This document shows positions 26,366-33,917 of a DNA stretch of 64,000 bases, in pieces. The translations under genes and the position numbers were made by a program. The DNA lies in assembly GCF_008831235.1 (NCBI RefSeq), contig NZ_WBKF01000001.1, positions 372,001 through 436,000 of the forward strand, given 5' to 3'. Origin of the DNA: Pseudoclavibacter sp. CFCC 11306 (GTDB lineage: Bacteria > Actinomycetota > Actinomycetes > Actinomycetales > Microbacteriaceae). The notes below the pieces were generated by a model. The model did not search any database, was not told the origin of the DNA, and saw only the letters and a list, made by a program, of their open reading frames with translations. Every line of letters begins with the position of its first letter. Position 1 is the stretch's first letter.

Positions 26366-27703
26366 TCAGAGTCTGTTCAGATTGTGCGACAGCTCGTAGT
26401 CGGTGACCTGCGCACGGTAGTCGCGCCACTCCTTGCGCTTGTTGAGCAGCACGTAGTTGAACACCTGCTCCCCCAGCGTCTCAGCGACGAGCTCGCTCTC
26501 TTCCATGAGCTGCAGCGCCTGCTCGAGGCTGCCGGGCAGATCCTTGATGCCCAGGGCACGACGTTCGGTGCGGGTGAGCTCCCACACGTTGTCTTCGGCC
26601 TCGGCGGGCAGCTCATAGTCTTCTTCGATGCCTTTGAGGCCGGCGGCGAGCAGCAGCGAGTAGGCCAGGTATGGGTTCGCCGCCGAATCGATCGCACGGT
26701 ACTCGATGCGGGTGCTCTGACCTTTGCCGGGCTTGTAGAGCGGAACGCGCAGCAGCGCCGACCGGTTGTTGTGGCCCCAGGCGATGGAGCTCGGCGCCTC
26801 ATCTTCGCCCCAGAGTCGCTTGTACGAGTTGACGAACTGGTTCGTGACCGCGGTGATCTCGGCCGCGTGCCGCAGAATGCCGGCCATGAACTGGTGGGCG
26901 GTGTGCGAGAGCTCGTACTGCCCGCTGGGGTCGTAGAAGGCGTTGTTGTCGCTCTCGAAGAGCGAGAAGTGCGTGTGCATGCCAGATCCGGGCTGATTCG
27001 GGAAGGGCTTGGGCATGAACGTGGCATGCACACCCTGCTCGATGCCGACCTCTTTGACCACTGTGCGGAAGGTCTGGATGTTGTCGGCCATGGTGAGCGC
27101 ATCAGCGTAGCGCAGGTCGATCTCGTTCTGGCCCGGACCGACCTCGTGGTGCGAGTACTCGACCGAGATGCCGAGTTCTTCCAGCACGCTGACTGCCTGG
27201 CGTCGGAAGTCGTTCGCGGTGCCGCCCGGCTCGTTGTCGAAGTACCCGGCGTGGTCGGCGGGACGCAGCGGCCAGTTGTCGACCGAATCGCGTTCGAGCA
27301 GGTAGAACTCGATCTCAGGGTGCACGTAGAACGAGAACCCCTTCTCTGCCGCGTGTGCGAGGGTGCGACGCAGCACATTGCGAGAGTCGGAGGCGGCGGG
27401 CTGCCCGTCTGGCGTCGTGATGTCGCAGAACATACGCGCCGTGGGATCGATCTGACCGCGCCATGGCAGCAGCTGGAACGTGGTCGGATCTGGGAACGCC
27501 AGCATGTCGGACTCTGAGACACGCGAGAAGCCCTGAATGGCCGACCCGTCGAATCCGATGCCCTCTTCGAAAGCTCCCTCGATCTCGGCCGGCGAGACCG
27601 CGACCGATTTGAGCGAGCCCACGACATCGGTGAACCAGAGCCGGACGAAACGGACTCCGCGATCTTCGATGGTGCGGAGCACGAAGTCGATCTGCTTGTT
27701 CAT
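26366..27703 (-). CDS. glnA2: glutamine synthetase paralogue GlnA2
   Basis: A 445-residue type I glutamine synthetase paralogue, 29 residues shorter than GlnA. Active-site motifs are retained: FDGSAIQGFSRVSESDM, the stretch HATFMPKPFPNQPGSGMH and NQFVNSYKRLWGEDEAPSS. At the position of the adenylylation Tyr it reads VWELTRTERRALG, so it has no modifiable Tyr and cannot be controlled by GlnE in the classical way. In mycobacteria GlnA2 is dispensable for growth and its in vivo role is less clear than that of GlnA1. The start at ATG 27703 gives the standard N-terminus (MNKQIDFVLRTIEDRGVRFV) with AAAGGG upstream; an upstream extension of the frame was rejected. No GlnR-like repeat was seen upstream. 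Confidence 0.95.
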   Translation of the reverse strand: MNKQIDFVLRTIEDRGVRFVRLWFTDVVGSLKSVAVSPAEIEGAFEEGIGFDGSAIQGFSRVSESDMLAFPDPTTFQLLPWRGQIDPTARMFCDITTPDGQPAASDSRNVLRRTLAHAAEKGFSFYVHPEIEFYLLERDSVDNWPLRPADHAGYFDNEPGGTANDFRRQAVSVLEELGISVEYSHHEVGPGQNEIDLRYADALTMADNIQTFRTVVKEVGIEQGVHATFMPKPFPNQPGSGMHTHFSLFESDNNAFYDPSGQYELSHTAHQFMAGILRHAAEITAVTNQFVNSYKRLWGEDEAPSSIAWGHNNRSALLRVPLYKPGKGQSTRIEYRAIDSAANPYLAYSLLLAAGLKGIEEDYELPAEAEDNVWELTRTERRALGIKDLPGSLEQALQLMEESELVAETLGEQVFNYVLLNKRKEWRDYRAQVTDYELSHNLNRL

Positions 27704-27816
27704 GGGGACCCTTTCACACGATGACACCGGGTGCGCGCAGCGGCGGCAGTGACACGACAACTCTAGGCCATCGAGCCGCATGAGATCGGCCGCGACGCGA
27801 CAAGCGAACAGGGCGA

Positions 27817-27838
27817 CGGCATCCGCCGACGGATGCCG
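27817..27838 (-). terminator. hairpin downstream of the SPOR-like gene
   Basis: CGGCATCCG-CCGA-CGGATGCCG is a perfect nine-base stem with a four-base loop, two bases beyond the stop codon of the small minus-strand gene. It has no clear T-run, so it is a terminator-like hairpin and may also separate that gene from glnA2. Confidence 0.6.
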
Positions 27839-27840
27839 GG

Positions 27841-28026
27841 TCAGTCTTGGGCGTCGGCTGCGTCCTCGTCGTTCCACTGCTTGGCGCGTGCCGCCACGAT
27901 CTCGAGCGCGCGGGCGGCTTCGTCCCGCGTGGCGAACGGCCCGATGCGGTCGGTGCCCAGCGACTGCGGGCCCTCTTCGACCTCGCCGGTGCGCGTGTTG
28001 TACCAGAAGTTCTTCTGTTCGCTCAT
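27841..28026 (-). CDS. small SPOR-domain-like protein
   Basis: A 61-residue soluble protein. It begins MSEQKNFWYNTRTGEVEEG and contains GTDRIGPFATRDEAARALEIV, the typical shape of small actinobacterial proteins annotated as SPOR-domain proteins. SPOR domains bind denuded peptidoglycan, but this protein has no signal peptide, so that role is doubtful and its function is unknown. GGAGGA precedes the ATG. It is divergent from map, and the same small gene is found next to map or glnA2 in related actinomycetes. Confidence 0.8.
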   Translation of the reverse strand: MSEQKNFWYNTRTGEVEEGPQSLGTDRIGPFATRDEAARALEIVAARAKQWNDEDAADAQD

Positions 28027-28067
28027 GGGTTCCTCCGTGATTTCTGCGGTGCTGTCACTGCTCAGCG

Positions 28068-28073
28068 TACAAT
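28068..28073 (+). promoter_or_regulatory. -10 box for leaderless map transcript
   Basis: TACAAT ends six bases before the ATG of map, and no ribosome binding site is present. The start codon is therefore probably at the 5' end of the mRNA. Confidence 0.5.
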
Positions 28074-28079
28074 CGCCTC

Positions 28080-28961
28080 ATGCCTAAAGATGCACAAGGC
28101 CATATGATCCCTGGTCTCCATACTCCTCGTCTCACCGTTCCGGCCGACATCGAACGCCCGTTCTACGTCGACGTCAAAGACTTCGATGAGACTGGCTTCG
28201 GCGACACCTACAACGACGAAGAGATCGAGCGCATCCGCGAGTCGAGCCGAATCGCCGCTGGCGCCCTCGACGCGATCGCCGCCGAGATCCGTCCGGGAAT
28301 CACCACCGATCACATCGACCGGGTCGGGCATGAGTACATGGTGTCGCACGGGGCCTACCCCTCGACGCTCGGGTACAGCGGGTTTCAGAAGAGCCTGTGC
28401 ACCTCGGTCAACGAGGTGATCTGCCATGGCATCCCCGACGACACCGTGCTCGAAGAGGGCGACATCGTGAACGTCGACGTGACCGCTTTCAAGAACGGCA
28501 TGCACGGCGACACGAACCGCACTTTCTTCGTCGGTGAGGTGAGCCAGGAGGCCCGTGACCTGGTCGACCGCACGCTTGAGGCCACGCTTCGCGGCATTCG
28601 GGCGGCGAAGCCCGGCCGGCAGGTCTCCGTGATCGGCCGCACCATTGAGAAGTACGCCAAGCGCTTCGGCTACAGCAGTGTCCGCGAGTACACCGGCCAT
28701 GGGGTGGGGCGGCAGTTTCATTCGGGACTGATCATCCCCCACTACGACGATCCAGAGCGTTTCACCGACGTCATAGAAGAGAACATGGTCTTCACCGTCG
28801 AGCCCATGCTCACCATCGGCAGCCCGCGCTGGACGACGTGGAAAGACGGCTGGACGGTCGTCACCGCCGACAAGTCGCTCACCGCGCAGTTCGAGCACAC
28901 CATCGTCATCCACGCCGACGGCGCCGAGATCCTGACCGGCTCGCTGGTCGAGAACAGCTGA
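28080..28961 (+). CDS. map: methionine aminopeptidase type I
   Basis: Removes N-terminal Met from nascent proteins. It has 293 residues; the N-terminal 40-residue extension (to about DFDETGFGDTYN) is typical of the longer actinobacterial MapB type. All five metal ligands are recognisable: Asp in VNVDVTAF, Asp in HGDTNRTFFVG, His in TGHGVGRQFH, Glu in FTVEPMLTIG and Glu in AQFEHTIVIH. The catalytic His lies in EVICHGIPD. The ATG has no ribosome binding site but a TACAAT box six bases upstream. ppgK starts three bases after its stop codon, so the two genes form an operon. Confidence 0.96.
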   Translation: MPKDAQGHMIPGLHTPRLTVPADIERPFYVDVKDFDETGFGDTYNDEEIERIRESSRIAAGALDAIAAEIRPGITTDHIDRVGHEYMVSHGAYPSTLGYSGFQKSLCTSVNEVICHGIPDDTVLEEGDIVNVDVTAFKNGMHGDTNRTFFVGEVSQEARDLVDRTLEATLRGIRAAKPGRQVSVIGRTIEKYAKRFGYSSVREYTGHGVGRQFHSGLIIPHYDDPERFTDVIEENMVFTVEPMLTIGSPRWTTWKDGWTVVTADKSLTAQFEHTIVIHADGAEILTGSLVENS

Positions 28962-28963
28962 TC

Positions 28964-29785
28964 GTGGCGCAGGCGATCGGAATCGACGTCGGCGGCACCG
29001 GAATCAAGGCTGCCATCGTCGACACGACCACAGGAGAACTGCTCAGCGACCGGCTGACCGTCGAGACGCCGGAGCAGGCCACGCCGGAACAGGTGGTGAG
29101 CGCTGCCCAGCAGTTGGTCGCCGCTCTGCTGGAGCAGCCGGCGGTGCTCGGCACCTTCGGCCTCGAGGGAATCGCCGCTCGTGATGCGGCGGCTGGCGGA
29201 TGGAACATCGAGATGCCCATCGGCGTCGCGCTGCCCTCTGTCGTCGTCGACGGCATCACGCTGTCGGCGGCCAACGTCTCGACGCAGTGGATCGGTCACG
29301 ACGCAGCGGCCCACTTCAGCCGCGCGTTCGGCGTGCCGGTCGCGATCGTCAACGACGCTGACGCCGCCGGATGGGCTGAGGCCCACAGCGGCGCCGCCCG
29401 CGGCCAACGCGGTCTCACGATCGTGACCACGCTCGGCACAGGCATCGGGTCGGCACTGATCCAAGACGGTCTGCTGATTCCGAACACCGAGCTGGGGCAT
29501 CTCGAGATCGACGGAGAACCCGACTATGAACGGGTGGCCTCGCCGGTGGCCCGCGAGCGTGACGGAATCAGCTTCGCCGAATGGGGCGCGCGACTGAGCC
29601 GGTACTACCAGGCGTTGGAACGGCTGTTCTCCCCGAGGCTGTTCGTCATCGGCGGCGGCATCTCGAGTGCGCCGGAGCTCTTTCTGCCGCATCTCGACGT
29701 CCAGACGCCGGTGCACATCGCCCGGTACAACCAGAACGCAGGCATCATCGGGGCTGCGGAGTTCGCCGTGGTCGCCACCGGCTGA
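28964..29785 (+). CDS. ppgK: polyphosphate glucokinase
   Basis: A ROK-family kinase that phosphorylates glucose using inorganic polyphosphate and usually also ATP, an enzyme characteristic of Actinobacteria. It has 273 residues. The N-terminal phosphate-binding motif is IGIDVGGTGIKAAIVD, the catalytic Asp lies in VAIVNDADAAGWAEA, and the second phosphate motif is TTLGTGIGSALIQDG. HLEIDGE follows, near the substrate pocket. PPGK-type sequences lack the CxCGxxGCxE zinc motif of ROK repressors, and none is seen here. The GTG start is three bases from the map stop codon, with no strong ribosome binding site, so translation is probably coupled. The rnpB gene lies convergent just downstream. Confidence 0.93.
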   Translation: MAQAIGIDVGGTGIKAAIVDTTTGELLSDRLTVETPEQATPEQVVSAAQQLVAALLEQPAVLGTFGLEGIAARDAAAGGWNIEMPIGVALPSVVVDGITLSAANVSTQWIGHDAAAHFSRAFGVPVAIVNDADAAGWAEAHSGAARGQRGLTIVTTLGTGIGSALIQDGLLIPNTELGHLEIDGEPDYERVASPVARERDGISFAEWGARLSRYYQALERLFSPRLFVIGGGISSAPELFLPHLDVQTPVHIARYNQNAGIIGAAEFAVVATG

Positions 29786-29835
29786 CGGCAGGGCTGCCGG
29801 CGATGCGGCGGCCTCATGCTGTGCCGGTGCATTCG

Positions 29836-30230
29836 AGGTGTGGACGGGATGCTCGATACGCCGGGTTCTGTCGCCGGCCGCAACACACGAGGTGCCGTGA
29901 CCGGGTGCGATCATCTCTCTCGGCGTGCCATTGCTGACACGCTCCAGCAACCTACCCGGAGGTACAGGCGGGCCGCCCACCTCCATGCTTGGTCTTGCTC
30001 CCGATGAGGTTTACCCAGCTGGGCATGTCACCATGCCCACTGGTGGTCTCTTACACCACCGTTTCACCCTTACCAGCTGCGACCGGGGTCGCCGCTGGCG
30101 GTCTGCTCTCTGCTGCACTTGCTCTCGGGTTGCCCCGGGTGGGCGTTACCCACCATCGTGCCCTGTGGAGCCCGGACGTTCCTCGGACCAGATCTCTCTG
30201 GCACGCGATCGCATGAGCATCCCGTCCAGC
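29836..30230 (-). ncRNA. rnpB: RNase P RNA component (bacterial type A)
   Basis: The catalytic RNA that trims the 5' ends of tRNA precursors. On the minus strand it has the hallmarks of RNase P RNA. The P1 helix is formed by 30215-30227 pairing perfectly over 13 bases with 29842-29854. The conserved core strand GAGGAACGTCCGGGCTCC follows the first helices (near 30170-30190). AGGGTGAAACGGTG and GTAAGAGACCACC are present (near 30040-30075), and the 3' part has ACAGAACCCGGCGTATCG. The length of about 390 bases fits actinobacterial type A RNAs. The ends are set by the P1 helix and are approximate. Confidence 0.95.
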
Positions 30231-30235
30231 GAGAG

Positions 30236-30241
30236 AGTCTA
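30236..30241 (-). promoter_or_regulatory. -10 box for rnpB
   Basis: TAGACT on the minus strand ends about eight bases before the P1 helix, placing the transcription start at the predicted 5' end of the RNA. A clear -35 was not found. Confidence 0.5.
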
Positions 30242-30282
30242 CTCCCCTGACGCCCCGAACTCTGCATCCGCATCGAAACGGG

Positions 30283-31095
30283 TCACTGGGCGATCGTGAA
30301 GTCCCAGGGATCGGTGCGCAGGTCGCTGACGGTGAAACGCACCTGCGGCAGGCGCTCCGCAAGCTGTCTGGCTGCGACCGGCAGCCACACCCATTCGCTG
30401 GCCCAGTGTGAGAGATTCACGACAGCGGGCAGGCCTGCGGCACGCGCGTCGAGGGTCACGTGGTGACGCAGATCGGCAGTCACATAGACATCGGTGGCCT
30501 GCACCTGCGGCAGCAGCAGCAGCGAGTCGCCTGCCCCGCTGCACAGCGACACGGTGCTGACCTCACGTTCGAAGTCACCCGAGACTCGCACCTGCGAGGC
30601 CGTCGACGGCAGCACGCGAGCGATGTCAGAGGCGAATTCTCCCAAAGTCGTACCCGCCGGCAGCCGCCCCAAGCGCCCTAGCCCAGCATCCCCATTCGCG
30701 TCGTCGGCTGGCACGAGCGGGCGTTGCTCTCGCAGACCGATGAGATCGGCGAGCACTGCGTTCACACCGCCAGGCGCGCTGTCGGCGTTCGTGTGCGCGC
30801 TGAAGAGGGCGATGCCGTCGCGAGCGGCTGCGAAGAGCAGACCGCCGGCGGCGGATGCGGCATCGAGCGTGCGCACCGGGCGAAAGAGCGAGGGGTGATG
30901 TGTGAAGAGCATCTGCGCGCCAGACCGTCGGGCCTCGGCGAGCGTCTCAGCTGTGACGTCGAGCGCGAGGTGCACGTGTGTGACCGTCGCCGTGCGATCG
31001 CCCACAGCGAGTCCGGGGTTGTCCCACGCCTCGGCCAACGAGGGCGGCCAGAGCCTCTCGGCGACATCGACGATCTGCTGCAACGATGTGGTCAT
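30283..31095 (-). CDS. NIF3-like dinuclear metal-binding protein (DUF34)
   Basis: A 270-residue NIF3/DUF34 family protein. Members bind two metal ions in a toroidal hexamer, and their biochemical role is still debated (GTP cyclohydrolase-like or metal-chaperone activity has been proposed). Motifs: WDNPGLAVGD at the N-terminus, then LDVTAETLAEA, the metal ligands in FTHHPSLF, HTNADSAPGG, and NLSHWASEW near the C-terminus. The start is ATG 31095, with AGGAGA seven bases upstream; an upstream extension lacks family similarity. It reads towards rnpB. In M. tuberculosis a zinc-ribbon gene (Rv2229c) follows the NIF3 gene; none is seen here. Confidence 0.9.
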   Translation of the reverse strand: MTTSLQQIVDVAERLWPPSLAEAWDNPGLAVGDRTATVTHVHLALDVTAETLAEARRSGAQMLFTHHPSLFRPVRTLDAASAAGGLLFAAARDGIALFSAHTNADSAPGGVNAVLADLIGLREQRPLVPADDANGDAGLGRLGRLPAGTTLGEFASDIARVLPSTASQVRVSGDFEREVSTVSLCSGAGDSLLLLPQVQATDVYVTADLRHHVTLDARAAGLPAVVNLSHWASEWVWLPVAARQLAERLPQVRFTVSDLRTDPWDFTIAQ

Positions 31096-31141
31096 GGGCG
31101 TCTCCTGACGGCGCGAGATGGGTGTTTCAGGGCTGGACAGG

Positions 31142-32143
31142 CTAACTGGTGGCGAGGGAGGTGCCGTCGATCGTGACGACGAAGACCAGCGTCTCATGCC
31201 TGAGCGCCTCGGGCAGCTGATCAGGGATGCCCTCAGTGGGAGGCACGACCGCCATCAGGGTCGTGCCGACCGGCTGGTCTGTCAGCGCCTCATGGAGCCC
31301 CTTCGGCAGAGCCGAGACCGCACGTGAGGAGGCACCGGAGGCGAAGTCGTCACCGACGACGTCTCCGAGGCCCCAAGTGGTGGTGTACGCGCGAAAGACC
31401 AGCTGGTCGTTGTCGGCGACCGGTGCCCCGGTGCCGGGCGTGAGCACCTTGACCTGCGTCGTCTGGGGCGGACGGCCGCTGCCTGGGGACACCTCCACGG
31501 GGCGGCCGGACTGAAACGTCGCCTGAGGAAAGTCGTCGTCGGCGAGACTCTGCTGCGTCGGGCGATCTTCGGTCGGCGGAGCGTCGACATCGAGCACGGC
31601 GACAAGCCCGCGGTCGGCATCGAGGCCTGTGGCGGCGAGACGCTCGTCGCCATAGAAGCTGCGGGCCTTTCCCGTCACCACGATGCGACTGCCGCTGTGC
31701 AGCCCGACGACTGACTCCGCCACCCCGGGCTCGGCATCTCTGACGGTCGTCGTGAACGCACGGGGCCAGGAGCCGGCGGCGCTGATCGCTGTGCCGTCAC
31801 CGGCGTCGGTGATCTTCGCCTTCACCGAGATGGTGGTGTCATCAGTGATCTTGGGCCCGTCACCGGCGCTGACCACGGAGCGCTGCAGGCCGTCGACGGT
31901 CAGCGGAGCGTCGAAGTGCACCTCGGGCTCCGAGCCGAAGTCTGCGGCGACCTGCACCGACTGGGACGCCGAGCCTTCGGAGACGGCGCTCGAGCAGCCT
32001 GAGACGATCAGCGTCGTGCAGAGCATGACGCACAGAGCCGCGATGAGACGGACGTCGATGCCGCGACGCGAGGGGTTCGTCGTCATTGGCAGCGCCGCTG
32101 CTCCCGCGGCGATCGGCTGGGAGGACCTCTGTGTGCGAGTCAC
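31142..32143 (-). CDS. FKBP-like lipoprotein, degenerate
   Basis: A 333-residue lipoprotein paralogous to its upstream neighbour. The hydrophobic segment LIAALCVMLCTTLIVSGCSS carries the lipobox SGC, so it should be lipid-anchored on the outer face of the membrane. The C-terminal 110 residues align with FKBP peptidyl-prolyl isomerases (end motif ALRHETLVFVVTI), but several positions typical of the FKBP pocket are changed: VHYEG becomes VFRAYT, and PPAEAYG becomes PPTEGIP. Enzymatic activity is therefore doubtful. The N-terminal half is a second, weaker FKBP-like repeat. The start GTG overlaps the stop of the upstream gene as GTGA, so translation is coupled. Confidence 0.8.
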   Translation of the reverse strand: MTRTQRSSQPIAAGAAALPMTTNPSRRGIDVRLIAALCVMLCTTLIVSGCSSAVSEGSASQSVQVAADFGSEPEVHFDAPLTVDGLQRSVVSAGDGPKITDDTTISVKAKITDAGDGTAISAAGSWPRAFTTTVRDAEPGVAESVVGLHSGSRIVVTGKARSFYGDERLAATGLDADRGLVAVLDVDAPPTEDRPTQQSLADDDFPQATFQSGRPVEVSPGSGRPPQTTQVKVLTPGTGAPVADNDQLVFRAYTTTWGLGDVVGDDFASGASSRAVSALPKGLHEALTDQPVGTTLMAVVPPTEGIPDQLPEALRHETLVFVVTIDGTSLATS

Positions 32144-33051
32144 TGTGCGGTGGCGGGAGCCGTCGACTCGATCTTGACGACGAAGATCAGCGTCTCATGC
32201 TGCAGAGCGTTGCCTGCGGCATTTCCGTATGCCTCCGCAGGAGGCACAACGGCCAGAACGGTTGATCCGACCTGCTGCCCGACGAGTGCCTTCTGAAAGC
32301 CTTTGACCACACCGCTCACGTTGAACTGCGCCGGGTCTGAGCCGAAGTTGCCGTCGAAGTGCTGGCCGTCGCGCCACTTCACGCCTTCGTAATGCACCGT
32401 CACCGCATCATTCGCTGAGACCGTTGCGCCTGACCCCTGCGTCAGCACCTTGATCTTCGTCTCTGACGGCGGGTCGCCCTGTGCGGCGGCAACGGTGGGA
32501 ACGCCCTTGTCGTCGAAGGTCACCGCGGGGAAGTCGGCGTCACCGAAGTCGTCACGAGTCGGCTGGTCATCGGTGACGGTCTTCTCGACCAGATCGAACA
32601 CGGCGACCAGCGGCTGAGCCGGATCCATGCTGCTGCCGTTGAGCGCATCGCTGCCGAAGAGCTTCGCCGCATTCGCCGTGATCACAACGCGCGATTTCAG
32701 CGGCACGCCATCGAGCGCAGCACCGAGTGCGGGATCATACTGTGAGAAGTCGAGCGACATGGTCTGCTGCCAGCTGGAATCGTTCGTGTACTGCTTGCCG
32801 TCAGAGCCGTTGTAGAGCGCAAAGCGCACAGACACGAAGTCGTCTTTGGAGATCTTGTCTCCGTCACCGGTGATCACGACGTTCTTCTGCACGTCGTCGG
32901 CCTTCAGCGGAGTGTCGAACGTGACCTCAGGCACTGAGCCGAAGTCGCCGCTGACCGTGACGGCATGTGCCACGCTGTCGTTCTGGACGGAGCAGCCCGC
33001 GAGCCCGATCATGAGAGCGACCGCAGCGGCGGTGGCGAACAGCTTCTTCAC
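32140..33051 (-). CDS. FKBP-type peptidyl-prolyl isomerase lipoprotein
   Basis: A secreted, lipid-anchored prolyl isomerase of 303 residues that probably helps exported proteins fold. The signal peptide MKKLFATAAAVALMIGLAGCS ends in a lipobox. The C-terminal FKBP domain (about 205-295) retains VHYEGVKWRDGQHFDGNF, GVVKGFQKALVGQQVGS and VVPPAEAYGNAAGNAL. The N-terminal half (35-165) looks like a degenerate FKBP domain with RVVITANAAKLFG at the equivalent place. The start GTG 33051 has AAAGGA seven bases upstream; an earlier frame start was rejected. It is coupled to the second FKBP-like lipoprotein by a 4-base overlap. Confidence 0.9.
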   Translation of the reverse strand: MKKLFATAAAVALMIGLAGCSVQNDSVAHAVTVSGDFGSVPEVTFDTPLKADDVQKNVVITGDGDKISKDDFVSVRFALYNGSDGKQYTNDSSWQQTMSLDFSQYDPALGAALDGVPLKSRVVITANAAKLFGSDALNGSSMDPAQPLVAVFDLVEKTVTDDQPTRDDFGDADFPAVTFDDKGVPTVAAAQGDPPSETKIKVLTQGSGATVSANDAVTVHYEGVKWRDGQHFDGNFGSDPAQFNVSGVVKGFQKALVGQQVGSTVLAVVPPAEAYGNAAGNALQHETLIFVVKIESTAPATAQ

Positions 33052-33174
33052 AGAGTGATCCTTTCCCGCAGCCGGATTCGGCCGCACCCCAACAGTATGA
33101 CAGGGCTCTGGTGCGCAGAGTCGGGTGTGGCGTCGAAGACTCGCGAGACGGCACACGCCTGTACTCCGCCGGTC

Positions 33175-33711
33175 TCAGGCCCGACCGACGCCGGCGCGGT
33201 GCAGCGCCTTCGCGATCACCCATCCCAACAGGGTGAACAGCAGCACCGAGACGACTGTCAGGGAAGCCTGGGCGACATCGAGCCAGACTGACCCGGTCTT
33301 GCCCTGGAACACCAGTGCGAAGAGCAGTCCCAGCAGAGCTCCGGAGACAAGCGAGCCGATGACGGCTCCGGTGCGGGTGCGTCGTCTGTACCCGGTCACC
33401 GCCCAGGGCAGCTCCTGCAGCACGCCGATCATGACGAGGTAGGCAAAGACCGCCCATCCCAGAGACTGAATGGGCGAGATCGCGGTGAGGAGGCCGGCCA
33501 GCACGATCGTGATGAGCCCGACCAGCGGTAGCCGGTATGTGCCCTGCGCGATCGCCCCGGGCAGAAAGTACATCCCGATGAGAGCGCCGTATGCCCAAGG
33601 GGCAATCGTGATGACGATGATGTGGAGCCCCCCTGTCACCATGAAGAGCAGCCCGGTGACGACGCCGATGGCCGCGCAGCTGAGCAGGATTCTGGTGTTG
33701 AGGCGTGGCAT
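33175..33711 (-). CDS. ECF transporter S component-like membrane protein
   Basis: A 178-residue protein with about five to six membrane helices, resembling substrate-binding S components of ECF vitamin/metal transporters. It starts with a family-like LLSCAAIGVVTGLLF and has an Arg/Lys-rich turn (TGYRRRTRTG) before the last helices. No EcfA or EcfT gene is nearby, so it would have to share a general ECF module encoded elsewhere. The substrate is unknown. It is paralogous to the gene at 54218-54760. There is no ribosome binding site; TAGAAT (33719-33724, minus strand) ends seven bases before the ATG. Confidence 0.65.
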   Translation of the reverse strand: MPRLNTRILLSCAAIGVVTGLLFMVTGGLHIIVITIAPWAYGALIGMYFLPGAIAQGTYRLPLVGLITIVLAGLLTAISPIQSLGWAVFAYLVMIGVLQELPWAVTGYRRRTRTGAVIGSLVSGALLGLLFALVFQGKTGSVWLDVAQASLTVVSVLLFTLLGWVIAKALHRAGVGRA

Positions 33712-33917
33712 AGGGGTGATTCTAGTCTCTGCAGCGCCGATTTGACCGGGGAATCCTGCCTGTCGTTCGGAGCCGCTGACGTGCAGTTCGACAACGCGGT
33801 CAGAGCCGCGGACACGATCGATGCGGTTTCGTTACCAAACCACGTTGAGCGGCGTCAAGAGTCACACCAGTATGGTTAGTGCCTCATTTCAGAGGCGCGT
33901 CGAGAGGATGACACGTC

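Noticed and set aside
27704-27840. A GlnR site upstream of glnA2
   Set aside because: I looked for the GTnAC-n6-GaAAC pattern and did not find it; only the terminator-like hairpin at 27817-27838 is present.
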